From a virus, in the IMG/VR virus record IMGVR_UViG_3300022745_000021, positions 40,960-104,959 of that record: DNA of 64,000 nucleotides. One strand, 5' to 3'. Below, piece by piece: positions 1 to 8,481 of this stretch. Each line of letters begins with the position of its first letter. The first letter of the stretch is position 1. The position numbers were made by a program, and so were the translations under genes. The notes beneath the pieces were generated by a model that was not told the origin of the DNA, searched no databases, and was given only the letters and a program-made list of their open reading frames with translations.

Positions 1-603
1 CGAGCTTGCATCGGACACGCGGGTATCGTGCGATGGGTGGCAGCCGGCCGGACCGGGCAGCGCGGCGTCGATGCGGGAAAGAATGTCCTTGAACGTCGAG
101 TAGGTCGCCCGAGAGCGCACCTCACCCGCCTCGACCCGCGCCACGAACCGACGCGCTGCCGCGATAAGATCGGCGGTGGCTTGCGCGTCGGGTTCGGGCA
201 CGGGGACTGGCGATGCAACAGGCAGCGCGGAGCCGGTGGGCTTGGCCCGCTGCTTGGCGCGGATCGCGTCGAGCTTGCCCCAGACGCGGGTCAGTTCGTG
301 GCTGGCGCAGGTGCGCATGTCGTAGGAGCGCGCGTTGCACAGCGCCGCCAGCGTGACCATGACGCCGCCGATCTCCTGCCCCGGCTCGCCGACCTCGCGG
401 GCGAACACGTAATCGACCAGCGCGTGAGCGCGTTCCTTGGTCCAGCCGGGGGTGGTCTGCGCCAGTTCCAGCGCTTCCTCGATAAACCGGTCGGCGCGCT
501 CGGTGACATCGCTGGCGATGGCGATGCCGAAACAGGCGATCGTCCAGTCCTGCACGGCGCGCTGGAACACGCCCAGTTCGAGGCGCATGGGATCGAAGGT
601 CAT
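1..603 (-). CDS. MazG-like all-alpha NTP pyrophosphohydrolase (3' end outside window)
   Basis: The visible 201 residues start at an ATG and run off the left edge without a stop. Residues 30-60 hold an acidic helix with E-E-A-L-E-L followed by a second helix ending in Q-E-I-G-G-V. This is the E-E-x-x-E ... E-x-x-G-x layout of all-alpha NTP pyrophosphatases (MazG/dUTPase type), which hydrolyse non-canonical or excess dNTPs. A Pro-rich linker and a further helical part follow. The family assignment rests on motif spacing only; the exact substrate is unknown. Confidence 0.6.
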   Translation of the reverse strand, partial: MTFDPMRLELGVFQRAVQDWTIACFGIAIASDVTERADRFIEEALELAQTTPGWTKERAHALVDYVFAREVGEPGQEIGGVMVTLAALCNARSYDMRTCASHELTRVWGKLDAIRAKQRAKPTGSALPVASPVPVPEPDAQATADLIAAARRFVARVEAGEVRSRATYSTFKDILSRIDAALPGPAGCHPSHDTRVSDASS

Positions 604-620
604 TACGTCGGTGTCAGGGG

Positions 621-877
621 TCACTTCTTGCCTTTCCGCCGGGCCTTGCCGGCTGCTTTGTTGGCCTTGCGGCTCTGGAGTTTGCGTTTGGCGCGGTGGC
701 CGTAGCGCGCGGCTTCGCGGTCCTTGGATTGGACCCTTCCCGCGCCCCAGTCGTAGATCGCCTGCTCCGGGTCGGGGTAACGGACATCCTCCGCGCACTC
801 GATCACGTAGGGCGTCCAGCCGTCGCGGCAGGGCCAGCTGTCGAACAGCAGGTTGGGCACCGTGGGGCTGCTCTGCA

Positions 878-878
<1 letters not shown>
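621..878 (-). CDS. hypothetical protein, basic C-terminus
   Basis: An 85-residue protein whose ATG shares one base with the stop of the DUF1643 gene (TGATG), so the two are probably translationally coupled. The first half is Trp/Asp-rich; the last 30 residues are almost entirely Lys, Arg and Ala (several R-K and K-A-A-G-K runs), typical of a nucleic-acid-binding tail. A longer open frame exists upstream but is the shadow of the neighbouring gene. No family is recognised. Confidence 0.75.
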
Positions 879-1438
<560 letters not shown>

Positions 1439-1565
1439 TGTGTCTGGTCTCCTCTAGCTACCTACATGTGTTCTACATCGCGCCGCCTACACGCGCAACA
1501 TAATTTTACGTCAAACGGTTGCACGGATATTTGCAACTCGTTGCACCGCGATTATCTCTCGGGGC

Positions 1566-1985
1566 ATGAAAACGCTCTTGCTTCTCGCCGCTCTGGCCCC
1601 GGTTGTTGCCGGCGCTGGCACACCCGCCCCGCGCACCGCGTCCGATCCGTTCATCCGCTACGCCCGGCACGCGCTCGATACCCGCCTCAAGGACTATCCC
1701 CGCGCCCGGTTCCGCGACGCCCATGTCACCGTCTACGGGGATACCCACCGCCGGGTGCTGTGCGGGCGGATCAACGCCCCCAATTCCTACGGGGCGATGA
1801 CCGGCTGGCACGATTTCGTGGTGGGGACCAACGACATCGGCGATCCCTACCTGTACGAAGGCACCGACGACGTGACCGTGGCGATCATTGCCCAGCGCTG
1901 CACCGACGGCGTTCAGGCAGAGGAGCAGGACGTGTCTGGGTTGATCGCGGCCAGTGCTCCCGGCGCGGGCGCCGGGGTCTCATAG
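1566..1985 (+). CDS. exported cargo protein, the only plus-strand gene
   Basis: A 139-residue protein with a clear signal peptide (M-K-T, then a Leu/Ala core to about residue 18). The mature part has an L-C-G-R-I-N-A-P-N-S-Y-G core near residues 66-77, a pattern I associate with small secreted proteins of sphingomonad-type bacteria. It reads opposite to everything else here and has only a weak GGGG ribosome site. It overlaps the 3' end of the convergent gene by 73 bp. It looks like a host-derived cargo (moron) gene; its function is unknown. Confidence 0.7.
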   Translation: MKTLLLLAALAPVVAGAGTPAPRTASDPFIRYARHALDTRLKDYPRARFRDAHVTVYGDTHRRVLCGRINAPNSYGAMTGWHDFVVGTNDIGDPYLYEGTDDVTVAIIAQRCTDGVQAEEQDVSGLIAASAPGAGAGVS

Positions 1986-2524
1986 TAGGGCGCGATCCCG
2001 CGATAGCGAAAGGCTTCGAGCGCCACGTCGTCGAGCTTGATGCCGAGATGCAGGTCAAGGTCGGCCTCTGCCTCGGCGATCAGGCTTGCCGCCAGCGCCG
2101 CCGGGTCGAGGAGGTCCTTGTCGGTGCCGTACTCGTGCAGCGCCCGGATCGCGAACACGATCAGCCCATCATCGCGGTCCAGCTGGCGCGTGCCGTGCGG
2201 GACGTACGGGTCGAGGTAGTAGACCGTGCCCTCGGCAAGCGGCAACGGTTCCTGCCCTTCCACCTCCAACCAGTGGCTGCCCTCGGCGTAGAGGATCAGG
2301 CCGCCGATGCGCACGTCCGACGCAAAGTCCCGGTCGGTGTGCGTGCCTACCCCGCCGCGCCAGCCGGACAGGCAGCCGCACACCATGATCCCTTCCCCGT
2401 CCTCGTCGCCGAAGCCCCAGTCCGCCTCGTGGCCGAGCACCACCTTGAGCGCGGACCGACGCAGGGCCTCGGGGATCGGCGCGACGCCGGGGTGAATCGA
2501 CGCGGCGGACGCAGCCCGGTGCAT
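1913..2524 (-). CDS. putative 2-oxoglutarate/Fe(II) oxygenase- or cupin-like protein
   Basis: A 203-residue protein with a G-T-H-T-D-R-D-F segment near residue 60, a beta-rich middle, and V-P-H-G-T around residue 108. The H-x-D ... H spacing fits the metal ligands of the double-stranded beta-helix fold (2OG-Fe(II) oxygenases or cupins). The start shares one base with the upstream stop (TGATG). Its last 24 codons lie opposite the convergent plus-strand gene. Substrate unknown; the fold call is moderate. Confidence 0.7.
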   Translation of the reverse strand: MHRAASAASIHPGVAPIPEALRRSALKVVLGHEADWGFGDEDGEGIMVCGCLSGWRGGVGTHTDRDFASDVRIGGLILYAEGSHWLEVEGQEPLPLAEGTVYYLDPYVPHGTRQLDRDDGLIVFAIRALHEYGTDKDLLDPAALAASLIAEAEADLDLHLGIKLDDVALEAFRYRGIAPYYETPAPAPGALAAINPDTSCSSA

Positions 2525-3231
2525 CAGTAGTCCCCCTTCCCGCGCGACACGTTGTCCTCGTCAAGCTCGATCTTGGTGCCACAGGCGACATAGGCGCGCA
2601 GGCGCTGTTCGACGCCGTACACCCGGCCGATGTAGGACTTGGACTCGGGCGTGATCGTGTTGTCGCCGACGTAGGCCCCGGCGAGCGTGCCGTCCTCGCG
2701 GATCAACAGCCGGTGCTTGCAGCGGTACTTGTCACGCTCGGCGTAGACGTTGTCCTCGTCGAGGTAGACCCACGTCGAGCCGTGGTCGTTATGCTCGACG
2801 ATCACGGTGATGATCTCGCCCCATGCGTCGCTGTCGTGGGTTTCGAGCATGTACTCGGCGATCTTCGAGAGCTTGACCTCCTTGGGGGCCAGCGAGAGCA
2901 GTTCATCCATGTCCTGCGCCAGCCTGCCGGCGACGACTTCGCTGACACGCGCCTCGATCTGCGCTTTCAGCATTTGCGTGACGACGTGGCCGTAGCTCGG
3001 CAGATCAATGCGATCGACCTTGAGCGCGTCTTGGACCGCCGCCTCGATCATCTTACCAACGTCGGAATAGGTGCGCAGTGCACGGTCGATGGTCTCGATG
3101 ACCAGCTTCTCGACACGGGTGTTCACTTCCTTCTCGACGAACTCGGGGGTCATCTTGGCCGCGACCGCGTTGGCGATCAGGCCGGTGAAGGCGTCGGGGG
3201 CGGTTTCGGTGAGGGTATCGGTGTCAGCCAT
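2524..3231 (-). CDS. hypothetical protein, helical N-terminus
   Basis: A 235-residue acidic protein. Residues 1-120 are mostly amphipathic helix with many Val, Glu and Lys; the rest looks beta-rich. ATG start preceded by GGAG. It overlaps the 122-residue gene upstream by 8 bases and the oxygenase-like gene below by one. I do not recognise a family; it resembles conserved phage proteins of unknown function. Confidence 0.75.
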   Translation of the reverse strand: MADTDTLTETAPDAFTGLIANAVAAKMTPEFVEKEVNTRVEKLVIETIDRALRTYSDVGKMIEAAVQDALKVDRIDLPSYGHVVTQMLKAQIEARVSEVVAGRLAQDMDELLSLAPKEVKLSKIAEYMLETHDSDAWGEIITVIVEHNDHGSTWVYLDEDNVYAERDKYRCKHRLLIREDGTLAGAYVGDNTITPESKSYIGRVYGVEQRLRAYVACGTKIELDEDNVSRGKGDY

Positions 3232-3592
3232 TGCGGGTCTCCCAAGGCGAGCGGAAGGTGGGGGCGGCGGGGATGTTGTCGCGGTCGAGCACGTAGGAGG
3301 TGCGCTCGTCGGGGATACCTCCCCCGCGCTTCACGGTGACGTGCACCCTGCCCTCCCGATCGTCCGAGAAGCGGATGCTGTCCCGGAAGCTGCGCAGCAC
3401 GGCGTTGTAGATCATCGTGTCGGTGACCCAGAACATCCACCACTTGCGGCGGCCGATGGTCTCGTGCACCAGTTCGGGCACGGTGTCGGTCTCGATCAGG
3501 TTGATCTGGTCGAGCAGCATGGGAAGCTCGGCGAGGAAGCGGTCGCGCACGCCGCCTTCCTTGGGGATTTTCGCCATGTCGTGGATCGTCAC
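3224..3592 (-). CDS. hypothetical protein, start codon uncertain
   Basis: A 122-residue form from a GTG at 3592, or longer. The GTG has no ribosome binding site. A strong AGGAG lies at 3664-3660, seven bases before an in-frame ATC at 3652, and the 20 codons between them read as ordinary protein (I-T-T-E-T-N-P-E-T...). An in-frame TAA at 3673 rules out a start further upstream. Either ATC is used or a point change destroyed an ATG. The protein is basic with W-W-M-F-W near residue 53; no family recognised. Confidence 0.65.
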   Translation of the reverse strand: MTIHDMAKIPKEGGVRDRFLAELPMLLDQINLIETDTVPELVHETIGRRKWWMFWVTDTMIYNAVLRSFRDSIRFSDDREGRVHVTVKRGGGIPDERTSYVLDRDNIPAAPTFRSPWETRNG

Positions 3593-3683
3593 GCACGGGT
3601 ACGTGCGGGGGCCTGATCCCTGACTGGTCTCGGGGTTGGTCTCGGTAGTGATGGGGCTTCTCCTCGTTGGTTACTTCCCAAGT

Positions 3684-3711
3684 GTTATACCACAAATGGG
3701 GTACATGTGTA
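3684..3711 (-). promoter_or_regulatory. putative promoter with RTACC-N8-GGTRY dyad
   Basis: On the minus strand a TATAAC -10 hexamer follows a complete dyad (3687-3704). The -35 (TACACA) is weak and coincides with a TACATGTGTA palindrome. It lies about 20 bases upstream of the AGGAG of the gene below. Confidence 0.45.
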
Positions 3712-4194
3712 GCTATTTCGGTTGCAACTCTCGAAGTCGGCGACCCCGTCCCGGGCGAAACCGCCGAACAACTCGAAGCGCAGCTGGCCGTTGCCATCCC
3801 GACTTGGCCCCTTGATGTGCAGCGCCATCACCGTCTCGAACGTCCGGGGGTAGCCGCCGCGATCGAGGTGCCGGCATATCGCGTTACCCGCGCCCCTCCC
3901 CTGTGCCACGAAGAACGCCGCGTCGATCGTGCCCGCCTCGGTGCGGTGGCCGTCGGTGTACGTCTCGTCCACGTCGATATTGCCGATCCACTCCAGCGGG
4001 ATTTCGAGGAGCTTGGGCGGCGGGGCTTGCTTCGCTTCGAGCGCGCAGGTGACGATCCGATAGGGCAGCAACCGCATTGCCCGCACACAGGTGTTCCCCG
4101 GGGCCGCGATCACCACCCGCCGGGGGCCGAGCGCATGGATAAACCCGCCGCGCAGCGCGCGCAGCATCAGCATGTCATCGTCGTGGGTCAGCAT
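3685..4194 (-). CDS. hypothetical protein
   Basis: 169 residues, starting at an ATG that overlaps the 3' end of the upstream gene by 7 bases. It opens with an acidic M-L-T-H-D-D-D stretch followed by a hydrophobic beta-rich core (A-L-R-G-G-F-I-H-A-L). The stop lies inside the promoter of the next gene. No recognised domain. Confidence 0.7.
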   Translation of the reverse strand: MLTHDDDMLMLRALRGGFIHALGPRRVVIAAPGNTCVRAMRLLPYRIVTCALEAKQAPPPKLLEIPLEWIGNIDVDETYTDGHRTEAGTIDAAFFVAQGRGAGNAICRHLDRGGYPRTFETVMALHIKGPSRDGNGQLRFELFGGFARDGVADFESCNRNSYTCTPFVV

Positions 4195-4616
4195 AGGATG
4201 TCGGTCTCCGTGACAAGGTGTTGGACGGGAACGAAGCCCGTGAGGCTTGGTTGCGCCTTGGCGTGCTCTTTCACGGTGCGCAGTGCTTCGGCTCGGGTGC
4301 AATCCCGGCCGACGCCGTGGACGAGGACGTGATCGACCGACGACAGGCTCTTGCGCCGCTCGAACAGCACCGACACCACGTGCACATGGAGCGTGGACGG
4401 CGCGGGGTCAGGCGCGGGCACGGGACCGGGGGCATCGTCTGCGTAGGGCGCGACCGGCCCCAGCACCACGAACCCGAAGTCGGCAAGCTCGGTGGTCGGG
4501 CACGTGTCCAGATGCCCGGCGAACTCCCACCAGCCGCGCCGGTACGACGCCACCTGCCGCGCGCCCTGCCCGTCGATGTCCTCGACCCAGTAGAAGCCGT
4601 CGGCGTAGTCCTTCAT
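4188..4616 (-). CDS. hypothetical protein
   Basis: 142 residues beginning M-K-D-Y-A-D-G-F-Y-W. The first 60 residues are aromatic-rich (W-W-E-F-A-G-H). A Pro-rich linker (about 70-85) separates them from a beta/alpha C-terminal half. It overlaps both neighbours by 4-7 bases, so it is co-translated with them. No family recognised. Confidence 0.7.
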   Translation of the reverse strand: MKDYADGFYWVEDIDGQGARQVASYRRGWWEFAGHLDTCPTTELADFGFVVLGPVAPYADDAPGPVPAPDPAPSTLHVHVVSVLFERRKSLSSVDHVLVHGVGRDCTRAEALRTVKEHAKAQPSLTGFVPVQHLVTETDILC

Positions 4617-5008
4617 GCCCGGGCGATCTCCTCTACCGTCGCCCGCCGGACGCGCACGTAGTCGAAATCCATGTCGTCGTCGGACGAGAACCCGTCGCCC
4701 CGGTGGTACACGGCGGTGACGCCCTCCATGACCCACCAGCCCTCGCCGGGGCAGTCGATCAGCCCGCCCACGGCGTAGTCGAGGAAACTGCCGTACGCCT
4801 GTTCGTAGCTGGCCGCGCCGGTGACGCCCTCGGCGCCGTTCAGCACGGTCGCGCTCTCGATGCTGTGCTTGCCAACGCCCCAATGCGGATCGGTCTGGTC
4901 GGCGTACTCCTCGGCCACCACCTCGAAGATGACATCCTCGGGCGAGTTGAAGTCAAACTTCTCCGGTTCTTCGTCGCGGGCTGGATCGGCTGCGATCAGG
5001 TCGGTCAC
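4613..5008 (-). CDS. hypothetical acidic protein
   Basis: 131 residues from a GTG that overlaps the upstream stop (GTGA). Strongly acidic throughout (E-E-P-E-K-F-D-F, S-S-D-D-D-M-D-F-D-Y). A long extension in the same frame upstream is the shadow of the membrane-protein gene and was dropped. No recognised domain. Confidence 0.7.
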   Translation of the reverse strand: MTDLIAADPARDEEPEKFDFNSPEDVIFEVVAEEYADQTDPHWGVGKHSIESATVLNGAEGVTGAASYEQAYGSFLDYAVGGLIDCPGEGWWVMEGVTAVYHRGDGFSSDDDMDFDYVRVRRATVEEIARA

Positions 5009-5469
5009 CGGCCGTCCTCCAGCAGGAAGCAGGCACCGTGCGGGATGCCGTAGGGGTAGCTGTCGAGCAGGACCATTATGTTCTTGTCGGTGCTGCCATA
5101 CAGGTAGATTTCCCACGCGCGCTTGGGGTCGTCCCAGCGGATGTAGTGCAGGCCCTTCTCGATGGCATCCACCTGAGACACCTGCTTGAGCACACTGCGG
5201 CGTTGCAACCAGTTGCACTCGCCCTTGAGCGCGGTCACCTCGGCGTCGAGCTTGTGCCACAGGTACGACATCACGAGGAAGCCGCCGCCGGTCACCATGA
5301 ACGCCGTCGCCAGCGGCAGCGCGGCAGGATGCAGGTCCCCCCGGGCGACGCCCATCATGCCGAACACGCCCATGCCGATGGTGATCGCCGCGCAGAGGTT
5401 GGCGACCTCCCGCCAGAAGCGGGACACGCGCGGGGGATGGTCGGTGGGGGACGATGTCGCCGATGCCAT
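5005..5469 (-). CDS. two-pass membrane protein
   Basis: 154 residues. Two hydrophobic segments (about residues 22-44 and 48-70) are joined by a short loop, which predicts a helical hairpin in the inner membrane with a soluble C-terminal domain. The C-N-W-L-Q-R segment is encoded by a TTGCAAC/GTTGCA palindrome at about 5203-5218. ATG with GAGGAGACC, under a dyad promoter at 5511-5538. First gene of a short operon. Confidence 0.75.
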   Translation of the reverse strand: MASATSSPTDHPPRVSRFWREVANLCAAITIGMGVFGMMGVARGDLHPAALPLATAFMVTGGGFLVMSYLWHKLDAEVTALKGECNWLQRRSVLKQVSQVDAIEKGLHYIRWDDPKRAWEIYLYGSTDKNIMVLLDSYPYGIPHGACFLLEDGR

Positions 5470-5510
5470 GGTGGGTGGTCTCCTCGCGGTTCGTTTGCTA
5501 CCTAGATGTG

Positions 5511-5538
5511 TTCATACCACAACAGGGGTACGTGTCAA
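5511..5538 (-). promoter_or_regulatory. dyad promoter (TTGACA-16-TATGAA)
   Basis: Minus-strand TTGACA (5538-5533) and TATGAA (5516-5511) enclose ATACC-N8-GGTAC at 5514-5531. It lies upstream of the two-pass membrane protein. A CTAGATGTGT half palindrome follows the -10. Confidence 0.7.
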
Positions 5539-5645
5539 GCCCAGCGTCAGGTTGGTGGTGTCGTAGGTCATGGCGTGACATCCCATGTCGGACCGCCCGG
5601 GCAGGTGCAGGTGCATTCGTTACCCGGTCCGCCGTCGCGCTGACA

Positions 5646-5936
5646 TCACTCCCCATCGCGCGCCTCCATAAGTGCAGCGCGGACGGCGGCAATTTGTGCG
5701 CTGGCGAACAGTTCACCCGGCAGGCTGTTTGGATCGGGATGGACGTACCCGACGACTATCCCCGCCGCCTCCTCCAGCCCGGCGAGACGGCCCGCTGCGA
5801 AGGCGGTTTCGCGGTGGGTGGCGATAGATTGAGCCTCAGCAGTGAAGGCTAGACCAGCGCGTACTCTGTCAGCCATTTCATCGTCGAGTTCCAGCAGGTC
5901 GATCAGTAGGGCAATGTCGTCGTCATTCACGGTCAT
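5646..5936 (-). CDS. hypothetical protein with possible UGA read-through extension
   Basis: 96 residues, acidic and helical (D-D-D-I-A-L-L-I-D-L-L-E-L). The ATG overlaps the stop of the 45-residue gene (ATGA). After the UGA stop the frame stays open for 25 more codons that contain E-C-T-C-T-C-P-G-G, a zinc-knuckle-like cluster, so read-through or a separate unusual start is possible. No family recognised. Confidence 0.65.
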   Translation of the reverse strand: MTVNDDDIALLIDLLELDDEMADRVRAGLAFTAEAQSIATHRETAFAAGRLAGLEEAAGIVVGYVHPDPNSLPGELFASAQIAAVRAALMEARDGE

Positions 5937-6070
5937 GGCCTGTCTCCCTTACGGTATTTCATCCTGAGGGCGGCAACTGCGTCCACCATATCGCGCTTAA
6001 ACACGCACTCCGGCGTGACCTTGAGCCAGCACCACCACGCGGCAACTGATAGCCACCAACGAATGCTCAT
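5933..6070 (-). CDS. small hypothetical protein, Trp-rich
   Basis: 45 residues starting M-S-I-R-W-W-L. The N-terminal 16 residues are hydrophobic with five Trp and could be a membrane-associated helix; the C-terminus is basic. Its ATG overlaps the stop upstream and its TGA overlaps the ATG downstream (both ATGA), so it sits exactly in the operon's coupling pattern. That pattern is the main reason for calling it. Confidence 0.65.
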   Translation of the reverse strand: MSIRWWLSVAAWWCWLKVTPECVFKRDMVDAVAALRMKYRKGDRP

Positions 6071-6738
6071 GGCTTGGCTCCGATGGCTGCGATAATCTTG
6101 TGGAGATGCGTGCCGACGCCGAACACGAAACGGATAGCCTCGTCGGAATCACAACCGTCTGAAACCCAAGCGGCGTACTGGTCTGACATTTCCGCCTCAA
6201 GTTCGGTCAGCGCCTCCACAGCCTCCCGCTCCCCCGTCGCTGCGGGCATGGCGGATAGGGCTGCGGCATTGAGATAGCGTTCGGCAGTTGGCCACTGATC
6301 CTCGTCGAGAACCCGCGCGAGATATTCGCCGAGTTCGCGCAAAGGCTCCGGCGCTTTGCTGACAACGGCATTCATGTGGGCCATCCACTCGACTGCCGCA
6401 GCCTCACGGTCTGGCGCGGGCATGGCGGATAGGGCTGCGTCGGCGATCCACAAATCCCAATCGCTCAAGTCCTCCGGGAACCCGTTCGCATAGTAGTCCG
6501 GCGTACGCTTGTGGTCCGCAAGACTGATCGCCCTTGCCACGCGCTCCCGCACGTCGTCGGCCACAGCCTCACGGTCTGGCGCGCGGAGTGCGGCGAGGTC
6601 AACAATCCAGCCATTGCCGCCGCAGCGAGTGCATTCGGTATGACAGGCGCCTTCATCCAGCCCGTCCGGATAACCCCCTTCGCCTTCGCACTGCGGGCAG
6701 ACTTTCACGGCGCGCTCATCCGCCAGTGTTCCGTTCAT
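6067..6738 (-). CDS. protein with DnaJ-type CxxCxGxG zinc motif
   Basis: 223 residues. Residues 13-46 carry C-P-Q-C-E-G-E-G and C-T-R-C-G-G-N-G, two DnaJ-like C-x-x-C-x-G-x-G repeats that should bind one zinc. The rest is helical with a repeated A-A-L-S-A-M-P-A segment. The start follows GGAA and overlaps the Lar-like gene by 4 bases. DnaJ itself is ruled out because there is no J domain. Function unknown. Confidence 0.7.
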   Translation of the reverse strand: MNGTLADERAVKVCPQCEGEGGYPDGLDEGACHTECTRCGGNGWIVDLAALRAPDREAVADDVRERVARAISLADHKRTPDYYANGFPEDLSDWDLWIADAALSAMPAPDREAAAVEWMAHMNAVVSKAPEPLRELGEYLARVLDEDQWPTAERYLNAAALSAMPAATGEREAVEALTELEAEMSDQYAAWVSDGCDSDEAIRFVFGVGTHLHKIIAAIGAKP

Positions 6739-6962
6739 GGTGCTTCCTTTCGGGTGTTCCAGACTGATGCGGCTTTGGCGCGGCCTCGGGCATCGTCGGG
6801 ATACCAGCAGCCGCGTTCGACCGCGCAATCCTCGTCGCTGCACTGGACCTTGCAGGCCATTCCGATATGGACGCGGTTCCGTGCCAACATGCCGGCGCTT
6901 CCGCAGAACGGGCACGGCAGCAGTTCCGCCGCTCTCACCGCTTCGGGTGTTGGGTTGCTCAC
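6735..6962 (-). CDS. Lar-like zinc ribbon protein (restriction alleviation family)
   Basis: 75 residues with L-L-P-C-P-F-C-G-S near residue 15, a C-x4-C pair around 41-46 and a C-terminal W-N-T-R. This is the layout of the Lar family, small phage zinc ribbons some of which relieve type I restriction. GTG start overlapping the upstream stop by 4 bases. Lar activity itself is inferred from motif only. Confidence 0.7.
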   Translation of the reverse strand: MSNPTPEAVRAAELLPCPFCGSAGMLARNRVHIGMACKVQCSDEDCAVERGCWYPDDARGRAKAASVWNTRKEAP

Positions 6963-7720
6963 TGCTCGGGGTTCCTTTCGAGATAGGTGCGGGCGGCTTC
7001 CTCTGTCGCGTGTTCGGTGAAAACAACGCGATCATCGCTTTCCAGCGCGTCCATTTCCTCGGTCGTGCGAACATGAACAGCGCACCAGATCGACGGCAGT
7101 GAGCGCGCGCATTCAACTTCAAGGATGTGATGGCCCGGTTCAGGGTCGTAACGGTCAATCACATCATAAACGTCGAAATCGCAGCTTTCCGTGTAGCTTG
7201 GGTGATAGAACCAAGTTGGCTGCTGCGCTTTCGCCAGTGCCGCCCTCGCCTCTGCCAGTTCGCGGGTGAGGCGGTCGATGGTGTCGCGGTTGGCTTCGAG
7301 CGGGTCATCGTCCTCGGTCTGGTTGTCCCGCCGCTGGCTGACAAGCTCGTCGTACATCGCAGCGAACTTCTGCGTCATCGCGATCTCGGCGGTCAGCTGC
7401 GCGTCACGGGCAGCGATAATCCGCTCTAGCTCCGCGATCTTGGCGGCCTGCACCGGGTCAGGCATGGTCTGCCACGTGCCGGCGTGGTTGATGTAGAACC
7501 ACTCGTTGGTCTTGGGGTTCACCGCGAACAGGTTCGTCCCCTTGGGCAGTGCCGGGTGGGTCGGCAGGGGGGCCGTCCAGTTCTCATCCTTGGCCGCCCG
7601 CGCGGAGCAGTGGTTTGGCCCGAGAATTTCGTTCTCTCGGGGCGTGCCACCGCACCAGCGGCACACGCTATTGGAATGCCCTAGGCTGGCGGACCGGTAT
7701 TCGTGGGGGCAATTCGTCAC
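6959..7720 (-). CDS. hypothetical protein, zinc-like N-terminus and coiled coil
   Basis: 253 residues from a GTG in a GTGA overlap. C-P-H at residue 4 and C-R-W-C-G-G around 20 may bind metal. Residues 90-170 form a predicted coiled coil (E-L-E-R-I-I-A-A-R-D-A-Q-L). The C-terminal domain is acidic and mixed alpha/beta. No family recognised. Part of the 8.3-5.6 kb operon. Confidence 0.7.
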   Translation of the reverse strand: MTNCPHEYRSASLGHSNSVCRWCGGTPRENEILGPNHCSARAAKDENWTAPLPTHPALPKGTNLFAVNPKTNEWFYINHAGTWQTMPDPVQAAKIAELERIIAARDAQLTAEIAMTQKFAAMYDELVSQRRDNQTEDDDPLEANRDTIDRLTRELAEARAALAKAQQPTWFYHPSYTESCDFDVYDVIDRYDPEPGHHILEVECARSLPSIWCAVHVRTTEEMDALESDDRVVFTEHATEEAARTYLERNPEQ

Positions 7721-8322
7721 GCGTGTTCTCCCTCGTTGGTTGCAACTGGTTGCACCGGGACACGTACCCGGATGCGGGGCTTGGGGAGCACGTCGGCTTC
7801 CTCGGCTTCCTGCGCCAGCGACATGCGTTGAAGCTCCCCGCGCCGCTCGTTGATGATCCGTTGCAGGGACGCCAGCCCTTGCGCGTCGCTTTCCCAGATG
7901 ATTTCCTCGACGCTGATCCGCTCGATGACGTTGCGGGCCTTGGTGGTCTTCGGGGCGCGTTCGACCAGCGGGTAGGCGCTGACGGGTTCAGGCTCGGCTT
8001 CCTCGGCGGCCAGCGCCAGCATGTGCGCCTTGGCCTTCTCCTGTTCGGCCACCGCGTCGATCACGATCGGCTCGCCACCGCCCACGGGGTACAGCAGCGT
8101 CATCGTGCCGGTCATGTCCGGCTGGCTCGCCATGTCCACGCCGAACAGCTTGACGTCGGCCGCCGGGGGCTTGCCCGGGGCGTGCTGGTTGAGCCATGCG
8201 ATCAGGCTCGGCTTGTCGGTGGGGACCTCGATCTTCTCCCAGCCCTTCATGCCGTCGTTGGCGGCCTTAGCGTCGGCCTCGGTGCCGGTCCACACGTGTC
8301 CCTTGGAGCGATAGAGCCGCAT
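7717..8322 (-). CDS. hypothetical protein with C-terminal R-x-R tail
   Basis: 201 residues. A globular N-terminus is followed by an Ala/Glu-rich helical region. The end is P-K-P-R-I-R-V-R-V-P-V-Q-P-V-A-T, which combines the R-[VI]-R-x-R motif seen in many proteins of this phage with the Q-P-V-A-T encoded by a TTGCAAC palindrome. ATG shares one base with the stop of the 32-residue gene upstream. Confidence 0.7.
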   Translation of the reverse strand: MRLYRSKGHVWTGTEADAKAANDGMKGWEKIEVPTDKPSLIAWLNQHAPGKPPAADVKLFGVDMASQPDMTGTMTLLYPVGGGEPIVIDAVAEQEKAKAHMLALAAEEAEPEPVSAYPLVERAPKTTKARNVIERISVEEIIWESDAQGLASLQRIINERRGELQRMSLAQEAEEADVLPKPRIRVRVPVQPVATNEGEHA

Positions 8323-8420
8323 CAGAACATGTCCTCCAGCCCCTTGGCCGCGTCACGGCCGAGCTTGTACCCGAACCCGCGCAGGATGGCGCGCAGGAGG
8401 ATGGACAGGATATTTCCCAT
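8322..8420 (-). CDS. 32-residue hydrophobic/basic small protein
   Basis: M-G-N-I-L-S-I-L-L-R-A-I-L then a basic/acidic tail ending E-D-M-F. The N-terminal 15 residues form an amphipathic or membrane-associated helix. It has a full GAGGAGACC site eight bases before the ATG, its own promoter and 5' hairpin, and a TGATG overlap with the next gene, so it is very likely translated despite its size. Confidence 0.65.
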   Translation of the reverse strand: MGNILSILLRAILRGFGYKLGRDAAKGLEDMF

Positions 8421-8456
8421 GGTGGTTGGTCTCCTCGTTCTTGTAGCGTAGGGGCT

Positions 8457-8468
8457 GGCCTGCCTGCC
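8457..8468 (-). ncRNA. 5'-leader hairpin with AGGCAG loop
   Basis: On the minus strand GGC-AGGCAG-GCC, with outer GGGC/GCCC pairing across a bulge. It precedes the 32-residue gene. One member of the hairpin family described in the findings. Confidence 0.55.
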
Positions 8469-8481
8469 GCCCTACACGTGT

